Part shown: positions 26,794 to 34,574 of the stretch, one piece after another | How positions within the stretch are numbered: the stretch's first letter is position 1 | Layout of the letters: each line of letters starts with the position of its first letter | Made by a program: the position numbers and the translations under genes | The notes under the pieces: model-generated | What the model saw: the letters and a program-made list of their open reading frames with translations, nothing else | Database searches by the model: none | What the model was told of the DNA's origin: nothing | Assembly (NCBI RefSeq): GCF_024435075.2 | Contig: NZ_JAMZEG020000001.1 | Coordinates: forward strand, 868,001-932,000 | Source: Marinomonas maritima | Lineage (GTDB): Bacteria > Pseudomonadota > Gammaproteobacteria > Pseudomonadales > Marinomonadaceae | Length of the DNA: 64,000 nucleotides | Reading direction: 5' to 3'

Positions 26794-27420
26794 TTAAAGC
26801 ACCTCCACTTGAGTGGTTCGGGGTAGGCAAACGAGTTGGTTTTGGTCGATAAAGATAAAATCTAAACCAAGTGGGAAAGACCCGTTGCGTTCGCCTGTTT
26901 GATTCGATAAATAGTCCAGCAGTGTCGGTGAAAGGTCACTGATGGAAACCAGTTGCGCCGTCTCGATGCCGGGCCCAGTGAGACGCAAATTAACGCCTTC
27001 GCCAAGATCATCTTTCACACTCTGCACTTGAACGATGACGGTGCAGCCCGTTTCTGGATACTCGTCTGTTCCTTGAAAAAAGACATGAGGGAATCGCTCA
27101 ACAGAATCGATTTCAGCTGGACCCATTAAGGCAAAGAGCGCTTGTTGGCTGTCTTCAACGATGGGCACTCCAGTATGAAAATGCAGATTATGTTTGATGT
27201 TTGATGTCGTAAAATGCGGCGACAACCACAGCGGTGTTTGTTGATCCATCATGGCTTGGCACACGGCAAAAGTGCTGGCATGAAGGGAGTCAATGGACTC
27301 TGGCGAATCGACGCAAACCAGTGTGCCGGGTTCACTCATTGCTTTGAGCAATTGACGAAATACCCGCTGACTGTCGTGTGTAGGTTTTTGAAAACCTTTG
27401 ATTAAGGTGAGTGCTGTCAT
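26794..27420 (-). CDS. phnH: C-P lyase core subunit PhnH
   Basis: 208-residue PLP-transferase-like fold protein of the PhnGHIJ core. Conserved segments: LIKGFQKPTHDSQRVFRQLLKAMSEPGT near the N-terminus and FPLGLDFIFIDQNQLVCLPRTTQVEVL at the end. It has no catalytic residue of its own that I can point to. It lies 2 bp after phnG and directly abuts phnI. Confidence 0.95.
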   Translation of the reverse strand: MTALTLIKGFQKPTHDSQRVFRQLLKAMSEPGTLVCVDSPESIDSLHASTFAVCQAMMDQQTPLWLSPHFTTSNIKHNLHFHTGVPIVEDSQQALFALMGPAEIDSVERFPHVFFQGTDEYPETGCTVIVQVQSVKDDLGEGVNLRLTGPGIETAQLVSISDLSPTLLDYLSNQTGERNGSFPLGLDFIFIDQNQLVCLPRTTQVEVL

Positions 27421-27422
27421 GA

Positions 27423-27887
27423 TTAATCTTCCCCTCGAACTAGGGTAAAAAAGTTCACTTTGGTTTGCGCCACATTGTTGGCTTTTTGAGCCTGCTGTGT
27501 GGCTAAGGTGTGAGCCAAAGGCTGAATGATGTTTTCCATTAGGCTATGTTGATGGGTTGGGTCTTGCAGCATGGCGTCGAGTTGCGCCGCGCGAAGAGCG
27601 TGGTTCTTATCACGCCCTGCAATGTAGCTGTGGCCGTAATGGCCTTTCGCGGATTGTACGACACAACGAGTGATGGTCATGTCGCCCACATTAAACTGAG
27701 ACCCCGTTCCGCCCATGCGACCGCGAATTTGGGTCAGCCCTACTTCGGCGGGGCGGATGTTTTCAAAGTCTTGTTGATCCATATAAACATTGGATAGCTT
27801 AATCAAGCTGTCTGAATTTGATTTTGCCATTACTGACATCCAGTGTTGTCTGGTTTTTTGTGTATCAGACATAGGTTTACTAATCAT
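27423..27887 (-). CDS. phnG: C-P lyase core subunit PhnG
   Basis: Core subunit with the conserved TRQHWMSVMAKS start region, GLTQIRGRMGGTGSQFNVGDMT, GHSYIAGRDKNHALRAAQLDAML and a VNFFTLVRGED tail. The frame is open to 27935 inside phnF, but residues upstream are not PhnG-like. The ATG at 27887 has GGAG ten bases upstream and lies 4 bp after the phnF stop; an ATG at 27872 is the alternative. 154 residues as chosen. Confidence 0.94.
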   Translation of the reverse strand: MISKPMSDTQKTRQHWMSVMAKSNSDSLIKLSNVYMDQQDFENIRPAEVGLTQIRGRMGGTGSQFNVGDMTITRCVVQSAKGHYGHSYIAGRDKNHALRAAQLDAMLQDPTHQHSLMENIIQPLAHTLATQQAQKANNVAQTKVNFFTLVRGED

Positions 27888-27891
27888 GGTG

Positions 27892-28584
27892 TTAAGGCTC
27901 CACGCTGTATTCAAAAATATCGCTACGGCTGACACTGATGGAGTATTCCATCAGTGTGTCGCTTTCGATTAAGTAATATTGGGAATGAATTTCCATCACT
28001 GGAATACCACGGCCAATTTGCAGTTGTTGGCATTCGTCAAAGGTTGGCATACGGGCTTTGAGTCGAGTCTTTCCTCGGGTTGCTTGGAATTGGTAATGTT
28101 CTTGCAAAAAATGGTGTAGTGAATCGGACTGATAGCCACGCATTACCTGTTTGGTCACACCAAAGAGGTGGTGCTTGATCAAGGTTGTCGCTTGTTCGTT
28201 AATAGAGCGACAGGTTTTGATCACTACTGCCTTTTGGTCATTGGGTAACCTGAGGCGTTGCGTAAGCTCATAGGGCAGCGTTTCTTCACAGCAGCCGAGC
28301 ACTTGGGTTTCTAATGTCATGCCAGATTTTGATAGGTTGTAGGTAAAACAGGATTGATTATCGAGAGAGTAATCAATTGCCGGCTGTGTGACTTGATTGC
28401 CCAGTCCTTGAAAACGCTTGATCAAACCATCTTGCACCAATTCATCGATAGCGCGACGCACCGTATGACGATTTACTTGAAAACGACTTGCCAGCTTTTG
28501 CTCTGCAGGCAAGAGATCTCCAGATTCGTATTGCTGGTGGATTTCGTTTTTTAGTTGCTGGGCAATTTTTAGATAAATGGCCAT
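27892..28584 (-). CDS. phnF: GntR/HutC-type phosphonate regulator
   Basis: 230 residues: N-terminal winged HTH (QQLKNEIHQQYESGDLLPAEQKLASRFQVNRHTVRRAIDEL, split here by family knowledge into helix and wing) and a C-terminal UTRA effector domain. PhnF repressors respond to phosphonates or phosphate. It sits between the transporter genes and phnG and probably represses its own operon. A perfect palindrome TTGTCTAGACAA lies 75 bp before the start, and a variant lies in the phnC promoter. Confidence 0.93.
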   Translation of the reverse strand: MAIYLKIAQQLKNEIHQQYESGDLLPAEQKLASRFQVNRHTVRRAIDELVQDGLIKRFQGLGNQVTQPAIDYSLDNQSCFTYNLSKSGMTLETQVLGCCEETLPYELTQRLRLPNDQKAVVIKTCRSINEQATTLIKHHLFGVTKQVMRGYQSDSLHHFLQEHYQFQATRGKTRLKARMPTFDECQQLQIGRGIPVMEIHSQYYLIESDTLMEYSISVSRSDIFEYSVEP

Positions 28585-28658
28585 CGTCTTCTCGTGTTTA
28601 TTTTTAAAAAGAGCCTTATGTAAAAAGACACTTGGTAACTATTTGTCGTATTGATTGC

Positions 28659-28670
28659 TTGTCTAGACAA
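28659..28670. promoter_or_regulatory. Predicted PhnF operator in the phnE-phnF gap
   Basis: Perfect 12-bp palindrome TTGTCTAGACAA, the TCTAGA-centred form typical of HutC-subfamily GntR operators. A sister palindrome (TTATCTAGATAA) lies in the phnC promoter at 31594, and a degenerate one at 31674. Assignment to PhnF is inferred from this repetition and from the family. Confidence 0.68.
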
Positions 28671-28689
28671 ATTTTCTGGGCAAAAAAAA

Positions 28690-29478
28690 TCAGATAAACG
28701 CTTTGCGCAAACGCTGCGAAATCAAATCAATAATGACCACACAAATAATGATGACGATCATTACGGCGCACGTTTGTTGAAAGCTGAAACCGCGAATACT
28801 TTCCCAAAGAATCACACCAATCCCGCCAGCTCCAACCATGCCGACAACGGTGGCTGAACGTACATTGGCTTCAAATCGATACAGGGAATAGGAAATCCAT
28901 AGCGGCAGAACCTGTGGAATGACACCATAAAGAATCTCTTCTAGTTTATTGGCGCCTGTGGCTCTAACTGCTTCTGCAGGGCGTGGATCGATCGCTTCAA
29001 CGGCTTCTGAAAATAGCTTGGCTAGAACGCCGGTAGTATGAATAAACAACGCCATTACCCCCGCGAAAGGGCCTAACCCGACAGCAACAACAAACAGCAT
29101 GGCAAACACCATTTCGTTGATGGCACGAGACGCATCCATCAGACGGCGCACGGGTTGATAAAGCCAAGCCGGTGCCATGTTTTCAGCACTCATCAAACCA
29201 AAAGGGATGGCGAAAATAATCGCTAGCACCGTTCCCCAAAGAGCGATGTGCAAGGTGATGATCATTTCATCCAGATAATAGGAAAGATCACGAAAATCGG
29301 GCGGGAAAAAATCGCCGGCAAATTCCAACATATTGCCGCTGTCTTTGATCAAAACAAGCGGATTCATTTCTGCCGCATTCCAACCCCAACTTAACAGCAT
29401 AAAAAGCACTGCCCAGCCGATTGCTGATAGCCAATTAAAAGGTTTTTTGATGAGTTGATTGACTGCTATATCGCTCAT
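28690..29478 (-). CDS. phnE: Phosphonate ABC transporter permease
   Basis: 262-residue inner-membrane permease with about five or six spans and the EAA-like coupling segment EAVRATGANKLEEILYGVIPQVLP. Also MDASRAINEMVFAMLFV and GMVGAGGIGVILWESIRGF, typical of PhnE. The frame can begin at a TTG at 29490, but the ATG at 29478 with GAGAAG upstream is preferred. It follows phnD by about 125 bp; phnF follows after about 105 bp containing an operator. Confidence 0.95.
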   Translation of the reverse strand: MSDIAVNQLIKKPFNWLSAIGWAVLFMLLSWGWNAAEMNPLVLIKDSGNMLEFAGDFFPPDFRDLSYYLDEMIITLHIALWGTVLAIIFAIPFGLMSAENMAPAWLYQPVRRLMDASRAINEMVFAMLFVVAVGLGPFAGVMALFIHTTGVLAKLFSEAVEAIDPRPAEAVRATGANKLEEILYGVIPQVLPLWISYSLYRFEANVRSATVVGMVGAGGIGVILWESIRGFSFQQTCAVMIVIIICVVIIDLISQRLRKAFI

Positions 29479-29604
29479 GTTGCTTCTCAATTCTTATTTG
29501 TCATTGAAAGATAAGTGACGATAAAGGCGTGATGTTTATGGTATTTACCGCGCCTTTATCGTTTATCTGTCCTGTATTGCTAAACCGATTTAGTTACATG
29601 AACC

Positions 29605-30621
29605 TTAGTTCGTTTTTGCGGCCGCAATAGCGTCCATAGAACGGTTTAATTCTGCTAATTTGTCATCAATTTCTTGGATTTTTTCCGCTTTTTCTTTGGC
29701 TGCCATTTTCGAATCGCCGCTCAATGTAAGGCGTTCTTTAAACAACACTAGCTGACGGATTGGCAATAATTGGTCATCGTTAGACGCTTTGAATGGTGCC
29801 CACTGTAGGGCTTCTAATATTTCAAGTTCTTCAGAATCATTGGTTTTCCCGTAGCTCAACATAAAGTCGTAAACTTTACCTTTGATGCTCTCAGGTAGAT
29901 TTTTACGCCAAACGATAGGATCGGCAGGAATCAAAGGTGACTTCCAGATGACTTTAACTTTGTCGTATTTATCAGGGTGTGTTGACTTGATACGAGCCAC
30001 GTTTTCAGTATTGTTTGTTGCAACATCAACTTGCCCAGACGCGACCGCAAGGAAGTTACTTTCGTGTCCTGCGTTGGTCGTACGTTTAAATATTTTCTTT
30101 GCATCAACATTATTTTTGGCAAATACATAGTAACTAGGTACTAGGAAGCCAGACGTAGAGTTAGGATCACCATTACCAAAGGTTAGTTCTTTACTGTGTT
30201 CAAGCATGTCTTCAACAGTATTGATTTTGGTGTTGTTTTTGTTGACCAATAACAAACTCCAATAACCTGGGTTGCCTGAAACGTCTACCGTTTGTGCAAA
30301 TATTTGTGCACCAGAACGGTCAACTGCTTCTAGCGCTGATTTGTTGCCTAACCAAGCGATATCGACTTTATCAAAACGCATTGCTTGGATAATGCCAGCG
30401 TAGTCCGAAGCAAAAAAAGGTTTTACTTCCATGCCCATTTTCTTAGACATATCGTCTAAAAATGGCACCCAGACTGTTTTTAAATTTTGTGAAGACTCGG
30501 TAGATATGATGCCGAAGTTCAGTGTTTTCATGTCTTCTGCTTGTACTGTCACGGGAGCCGACAGTAATGCAAAAAATGCCGTCGCTGACATTACTTTGGC
30601 GATAAACCTTTTTAATTTCAT
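29605..30621 (-). CDS. phnD: Phosphonate ABC transporter substrate-binding protein
   Basis: Periplasmic binding protein, 338 residues, with a signal peptide (AKVMSATAFFALLSAPVTVQA, cleavage before EDMKT). The family pattern LNFGIISTESSQNLKTVW, PFFASDYAGIIQAMRF, VDIAWLGNKSALEAVDR and FGNGDPNSTSGFLVPSYY is clear. It delivers alkylphosphonates to PhnE/PhnC. It is 17 bp downstream of phnC. Confidence 0.95.
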   Translation of the reverse strand: MKLKRFIAKVMSATAFFALLSAPVTVQAEDMKTLNFGIISTESSQNLKTVWVPFLDDMSKKMGMEVKPFFASDYAGIIQAMRFDKVDIAWLGNKSALEAVDRSGAQIFAQTVDVSGNPGYWSLLLVNKNNTKINTVEDMLEHSKELTFGNGDPNSTSGFLVPSYYVFAKNNVDAKKIFKRTTNAGHESNFLAVASGQVDVATNNTENVARIKSTHPDKYDKVKVIWKSPLIPADPIVWRKNLPESIKGKVYDFMLSYGKTNDSEELEILEALQWAPFKASNDDQLLPIRQLVLFKERLTLSGDSKMAAKEKAEKIQEIDDKLAELNRSMDAIAAAKTN

Positions 30622-30638
30622 AACGTAAACTCCAATAA

Positions 30639-31514
30639 TTAATTGATCAATGAGTGGTGCGTTGCACGGTTTATTTCTGTGGTAATTCGTCTGTTTTTAG
30701 GGCGTGATATTCCATTTAAGATGGCTTGAGAGGAATCGTTAACAGGCGATTCTTCTTGTTGAGAGCCATAAAGTGAGGCAAGGTTTTCTTCATTCAGATG
30801 ATGAATGAGGTTATCGAAAAACACCTCTCCATCTTGTAGCGCCACGGCGCGTTCACAGTACTTTTGTGCGTAATCCACTTGATGAAGCGTTACCACAACC
30901 GTGATGCCATCTTTTTCGTTGATGTCTTTTAAGGTTTGCATGACCAAACGAGAGGATTCAGGGTCAAGGGAGGCAATGGGTTCGTCAGCCAAAATCACCT
31001 TGGCTTTTTGCATTAGAGCGCGGGCGATGGCCACTCGTTGTTGCTGACCACCAGAAAGTTCCGAAGCACGTTTTAAGGCGACGTTTTTTAATCCCACTCT
31101 TTCTAGCGCTTCAAGCGCCATGTGTTTTTCTTCAGCGGTAAACCAACCCAGTAAACTGCGGTAGGTCGGAATGCGGCTGAGTCCACCGATCATCACATTG
31201 GTTAATACGCTTAAACGACTTACCAAATTAAATTGCTGAAACACATTGCCTATCTGCGACCGAGAAGTACGAACGTGTCTGTCTAGCTTGCCGCGTTGTT
31301 GAATGGTATTGCCTAGCACCTTAATGCAGGAATCGCTGTGTTTATCGGCGAGAGTTAAGCCTGAAATGTGTCGCATAAGCGTAGACTTTCCAGAACCTGA
31401 AGGGCCAATAAGAGCCACCATTTCGCCTTGTTTAATTGATAAATCCACATGCTTTAATGCACAGACTTCTTTGGTGAAGTGTTTTTTTACACCAGTGATT
31501 TCTATAATGCTCAT
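30639..31514 (-). CDS. phnC: Phosphonate ABC transporter ATP-binding protein
   Basis: First gene of the phn operon. Walker A GPSGSGKST, GNVFQQFNLVSRLSVLTNVMIG, signature LSGGQQQRVAIARAL, Walker B VILADEPIASLDPES. At 291 residues it carries a tail of about 35 residues beyond the usual PhnC end. GAGG precedes the ATG. Its promoter region contains the Pho box and the PhnF-type palindrome. Confidence 0.95.
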   Translation of the reverse strand: MSIIEITGVKKHFTKEVCALKHVDLSIKQGEMVALIGPSGSGKSTLMRHISGLTLADKHSDSCIKVLGNTIQQRGKLDRHVRTSRSQIGNVFQQFNLVSRLSVLTNVMIGGLSRIPTYRSLLGWFTAEEKHMALEALERVGLKNVALKRASELSGGQQQRVAIARALMQKAKVILADEPIASLDPESSRLVMQTLKDINEKDGITVVVTLHQVDYAQKYCERAVALQDGEVFFDNLIHHLNEENLASLYGSQQEESPVNDSSQAILNGISRPKNRRITTEINRATHHSLIN

Positions 31515-31593
31515 TGGATGTCGACCTCTTTAATTGATGAACGCAAAAGCGTTTCTGATGAGGCGATACTAGGTAGGTTTTGTGACAGTTTGG

Positions 31594-31605
31594 TTATCTA
31601 GATAA
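31594..31605. promoter_or_regulatory. Predicted PhnF operator overlapping the phnC -10 region
   Basis: Perfect palindrome TTATCTAGATAA, a variant of the site at 28659. On the minus strand it begins 9 bp after the Pho box, so it covers the position (TATCTA) where the -10 element is expected. Binding there would block polymerase. Confidence 0.62.
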
Positions 31606-31614
31606 GTCTAAAAA

Positions 31615-31632
31615 ATGACCAATTTATGACAG
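31615..31632 (-). promoter_or_regulatory. Pho box (PhoB site) of the phn operon
   Basis: Minus strand CTGTCATAAATTGGTCAT: two 7-mers separated by four A/T-rich bases, matching the PhoB consensus CTGTCATAWAWCTGTCAY in all but a few positions of the second repeat. A second CTGTCAC half site lies exactly 44 bp downstream; the 15-mers containing each (31624-31638 and 31580-31594) differ by one base. Confidence 0.8.
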
Positions 31633-31673
31633 TTTGGTATTTTGAAAATGAAACCGAGCATGGGATTAGTAAC

Positions 31674-31685
31674 TTGTCTAGCTAA
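31674..31685. promoter_or_regulatory. Degenerate PhnF-type palindrome
   Basis: TTGTCTAGCTAA within the wider imperfect palindrome ACTTGTCTAGCTAAGT. It shares the TCTAG centre and left arm with the 28659 site but breaks two positions on the right. It is upstream of the Pho box; an auxiliary site is possible. Confidence 0.35.
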
Positions 31686-31709
31686 GTCACTAAAAGCAAA
31701 CGCCAGTAG

Positions 31710-31741
31710 GGCGAGCGCTTTAGAATTCTTAAGTGCTCGCC
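31710..31741. other. Large hairpin upstream of the phn promoter
   Basis: A 32-bp near-palindrome: GGCGAGC at the left end pairs with GCTCGCC at the right, with AGAATTCT at the centre and only two non-paired positions. There is no U-run, so it is not a standard terminator. From here to 31904 I see no gene. Confidence 0.5.
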
Positions 31742-31904
31742 TGTCTAGTCGCAATGAACGGGATGAAAAACGCAGGAATAAGCGCATGAGGTAAATAAAA
31801 AAAGTGAGAAAATATTGAATCGTGTGGTGTTATTTGTTTATTACGCAGGAAGGCAGGTTGATATGGATCATATCGTGGTGTGGAACGTTTACGCTTTTAA
31901 TGGC

Positions 31905-31955
31905 AATGCCCACGCTTTTTAATTGTGATTAGATACAGCACGTGGGCATTTTTAT
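31905..31955 (+). repeat. Hairpin repeat, second copy of the 20461 element
   Basis: AATGCCCACG and CGTGGGCATT arms identical to those at 20461, a 26-nt loop of similar make-up, and a following TTTTT on the plus strand. No plus-strand gene lies upstream to be terminated. It abuts the stop codon of the LysR remnant. Confidence 0.6.
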
Positions 31956-31957
31956 GT

Positions 31958-32068
31958 TTACTGGTTATCGCGCCCATGTTCACTAACAAAGTCGAGAAAA
32001 GCCCGGTTAGCTTTAGAAAGGTAACTGTCTTTTCGCCATGCGATGCCAAGGTCTAACCAAATTGGTGG
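31958..32068 (-). pseudogene. C-terminal remnant of a LysR-type regulator
   Basis: The minus-strand frame reads PIWLDLGIAWRKDSYL then SKANRAFLDFVSEHGRDNQ and stop. This is the usual end of LysR effector domains (WRKD-YLS-A-RAFLDF). Upstream of it the frame runs into REP-like sequence and then a stop codon, so roughly 260 residues are missing. It marks a deletion or insertion junction at the border of the catabolic region. Confidence 0.72.
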
Positions 32069-32127
32069 AAGACGCCTGCGGCTTTTCTACTCTACCACAC
32101 GTAATTCAAACCTTATTACACACAAAG

Positions 32128-32185
32128 TAGGCCGGAAAAGCGCAGCGCCTTTCGGCATGACCATCTTTCAGCGCCTTCCGGCCTA
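32128..32185. repeat. REP-like palindrome downstream of the acyl-CoA ligase gene
   Basis: TAGGCCGGAA...GCGC on the left pairs with GCGCCTTCCGGCCTA on the right, and a 26-bp core (32131-32156) is itself a hairpin. The core recurs with 22 of 26 matches at 60165-60190 in the opposite orientation, and in a worn form at 32065-32090. It could also serve as the terminator for the minus-strand ligase gene that ends at 32196. Confidence 0.6.
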
Positions 32186-32195
32186 GGTTGCCGAT

Positions 32196-33884
32196 TTATT
32201 GCGATGTTAGGGCCAGTTCCTTGATGGATATTTCGCGCATTTTAAATTTTTGTATTTTGCCTGTGACTGTCATCGGAAATTCATCGACAAATTTAAAATA
32301 ACGGGGAATTTTGAAGTGGGCTATTTGGCCTTTGCAGTAGGCTTGTAAGTCCGCTTCGCTGACTGGGGTTGCATGGGCGTGAAACTTGACCCAAGCAATC
32401 AATTCTTCGCCGAATTTTTCATCGGGAATACCGGTGACTTGGACATCGGCAATGGCGGGATGGCTGTATAAAAACTCTTCGATTTCTTTCGGGTAAATAT
32501 TTTCCCCGCCGCGAATGACCATGTCTTTAATACGGCCGACAATTTGCAAATAACCTTGTTCATCCATGATGGCTAGATCGCCCGTGTGCATCCAACCGGC
32601 AGGGTCAATGGCTTTGGCGGTGGCGTCGGCATCGTTCCAGTATTGCAGCATGACGCTGTAACCGCGGGTGCAGAGTTCGCCAATTTCGCCCCGTGGGAGA
32701 ATGTGTCCGGTGTTGGTATCAATCACTTTGGATTCAATATGGGGTTGGGTTTTACCCACTGTGGTGACGCGCTTTTCTAACGGGTCATCACGGCCTGTTT
32801 GGCTGGAAACTGGGCTGGTTTCTGTCATGCCATAGGCGATTTGTACTTCTTTCATATGCATCTTGCTGATGACCTGTTTCATCACTTCGGTGGGACATAA
32901 AGAGCCCGCCATTATGCCAGTGCGCAAGGAAGACAGATCCATCTTGTCAAAATCTGGGTGCGCCAGTTGGGCAATAAACATGGTCGGTACGCCATAGAGG
33001 GCGGTGGCGCGTTCTTGATGTACCGCTTGCAGAACCGCGCCTGCATCAAAGCTTTCTGCGGGGTAAATCATGGTGGCCCCATGGGTAATGCAACCAAGGT
33101 TGCCCATCACCATGCCAAAGCAATGATACAGAGGCACAGGCATTACCAAGCGATCTTGGTCGGTAAAATTCATGCTTTGGGCGACGAAATAACCATTGTT
33201 AAGAATATTGTGATGGGACAGGGTAGCGCCTTTCGGAAAGCCGGTTGTGCCTGAGGTGTATTGGATATTTATGGCATCATCAAACTGCAAGCTGGCTTGT
33301 ATTTGCGTCAGTGTGTGTTGCGGAATTTCCTCGGCCATTTGCATAAAATCGGCCCAGCGCCACATGCCAGCATGTGATTGTGCATCTAGGTTGATCACAC
33401 CTTTTAACAGGGGCAACTTGCTGGCGTTGAGTTCACCCACAGGGCAATGGGCCAGTTCAGGGGCGAGTTCATACAGCATGGCGCGATAATCCGATGTTTT
33501 GAAACTATCGGCCGTGACTAGGTAGCGGGCTTGGGAATGGTTTAATGCATAGTCCAATTCATGGGCGCGATACGCCGGATTGATGTTAACCAGAATGGCC
33601 CCCATTTTGGCGGTTGCTAATTGGGTCAAGGTCCACTCATAGCGATTCGGCGACCAGATAGCGACACGATCCCCCCGTTGCACCCCAATAGCCAATAAGG
33701 CACGGGCGCATAAATTTACCTCTTGTTGTAACTCCTTGTAAGTCCAACGGATGTTTTGGTGTAACACCACCAAAGCTTCGTTATCGGCAAAACGGGCAAC
33801 GGTATTATCAAAGGCCGTGCCTATGGTTTCCCCTAATAACGGCTGGGCGGCGGTACCGCTGCTGTAGCTTGAAAGTGTCGTCAT
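32196..33884 (-). CDS. AMP-dependent acyl-CoA synthetase of the liu cluster
   Basis: 562-residue ANL-superfamily ligase: YTSGTTGFPKGATLSH (phosphate loop), AYGMTETSP, GWMHTGDLAIMDEQGYL, GRIKDMVIRGGENIYPKEIE and a C-terminal TGKIQKFKMRE with the catalytic lysine. It probably activates a short or medium branched acid, or acetoacetate; the substrate cannot be read from the sequence. Ligases of this type commonly follow liuE in leucine-catabolic clusters. Last gene of the minus-strand liu run, about 70 bp after the AhpD-like gene. Confidence 0.88.
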   Translation of the reverse strand: MTTLSSYSSGTAAQPLLGETIGTAFDNTVARFADNEALVVLHQNIRWTYKELQQEVNLCARALLAIGVQRGDRVAIWSPNRYEWTLTQLATAKMGAILVNINPAYRAHELDYALNHSQARYLVTADSFKTSDYRAMLYELAPELAHCPVGELNASKLPLLKGVINLDAQSHAGMWRWADFMQMAEEIPQHTLTQIQASLQFDDAINIQYTSGTTGFPKGATLSHHNILNNGYFVAQSMNFTDQDRLVMPVPLYHCFGMVMGNLGCITHGATMIYPAESFDAGAVLQAVHQERATALYGVPTMFIAQLAHPDFDKMDLSSLRTGIMAGSLCPTEVMKQVISKMHMKEVQIAYGMTETSPVSSQTGRDDPLEKRVTTVGKTQPHIESKVIDTNTGHILPRGEIGELCTRGYSVMLQYWNDADATAKAIDPAGWMHTGDLAIMDEQGYLQIVGRIKDMVIRGGENIYPKEIEEFLYSHPAIADVQVTGIPDEKFGEELIAWVKFHAHATPVSEADLQAYCKGQIAHFKIPRYFKFVDEFPMTVTGKIQKFKMREISIKELALTSQ

Positions 33885-33953
33885 AGTGCTGGCTCCATTA
33901 TTATTGTTGATTGCGAGAGGCAGTGCAGAGTCGGTTGTACAAAAAAGGTCTGG

Positions 33954-34574
33954 CTAACGGTGTTGGCTGTGATAGGCCTCGTTGGGGCGCATATCAACGG
34001 CCGAGGCAATGCGATTGGTCATATTGTAAAAACCAATCAAATTGCAGATGTCCCAGATAGCCGTGTCACTAAAGCCCGCTTGCCTAAGTGGTGCCGCATC
34101 GGCTGGGGTCACCAGCGCAGGGGTGCGGGTCAATAAAGAGGCGTAATCCAGCATGGCTCTATGGCGAGCGGATAAGGTGGCGCTGCGATAGTTCATCATC
34201 AGTTGTTCGCCCAATACTGGGTCTTGGCTGTACTCTCGCACGGCGGCACCATGGGCGGTCAGGCAGTAAAAACAGTGGTTTTCGGCTGACACCACGACGG
34301 CGATCATTTCGCGTTCTAGTGGTGTCAGTTCGGACTCACCTAGCATCAGCTCATTGTAAAAACGGCTAAATACCTCTAGCTGAGCCACATTGTGACTGTA
34401 GGCCGTCAACACATTGGGGATCATGCCTAGCTTTTGTTGGCACTTTTCAAAATAGCGGCGGTTTTCGTCTGGTAAATCCGCCACGGCGGGCGTGGCCAGA
34501 TCAAGGGCCGTGACTGGGCGGGTAGAGTGAGTGGTAGGGCTAGTTGAAGTATTCGTTGTAGGGCTAGTTTTCAT
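33954..34574 (-). CDS. AhpD-like peroxidase-related protein
   Basis: Carboxymuconolactone decarboxylase/AhpD superfamily, with the redox motif ENHCFYCLTAHGAAVRE (CxxC plus His) and the flanking helices (LTPLEREMIAVVVSA). Members reduce peroxides or are of unknown function. The ATG at 34574 has AGGA upstream and overlaps the liuE stop by 11 bp. The first 25 residues are Ser/Thr/Pro-rich, and their DNA contains a 12-bp exact repeat (34534-34545 and 34558-34569) that includes the liuE stop codon, so this leader seems to have arisen by tandem duplication. Confidence 0.83.
   Translation of the reverse strand: MKTSPTTNTSTSPTTHSTRPVTALDLATPAVADLPDENRRYFEKCQQKLGMIPNVLTAYSHNVAQLEVFSRFYNELMLGESELTPLEREMIAVVVSAENHCFYCLTAHGAAVREYSQDPVLGEQLMMNYRSATLSARHRAMLDYASLLTRTPALVTPADAAPLRQAGFSDTAIWDICNLIGFYNMTNRIASAVDMRPNEAYHSQHR

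Noticed and set aside
20508..31514. A phnO gene or an alternative phosphonatase (phnX/phnW) inside the phn operon
   Set aside because: All genes in the run are accounted for; neither family is present.
31515..32195. Insertion sequence or integrase remnant at the junction
   Set aside because: No transposase or integrase coding similarity and no terminal inverted repeats with target duplication could be seen; only REP-like hairpins and a LysR tail.
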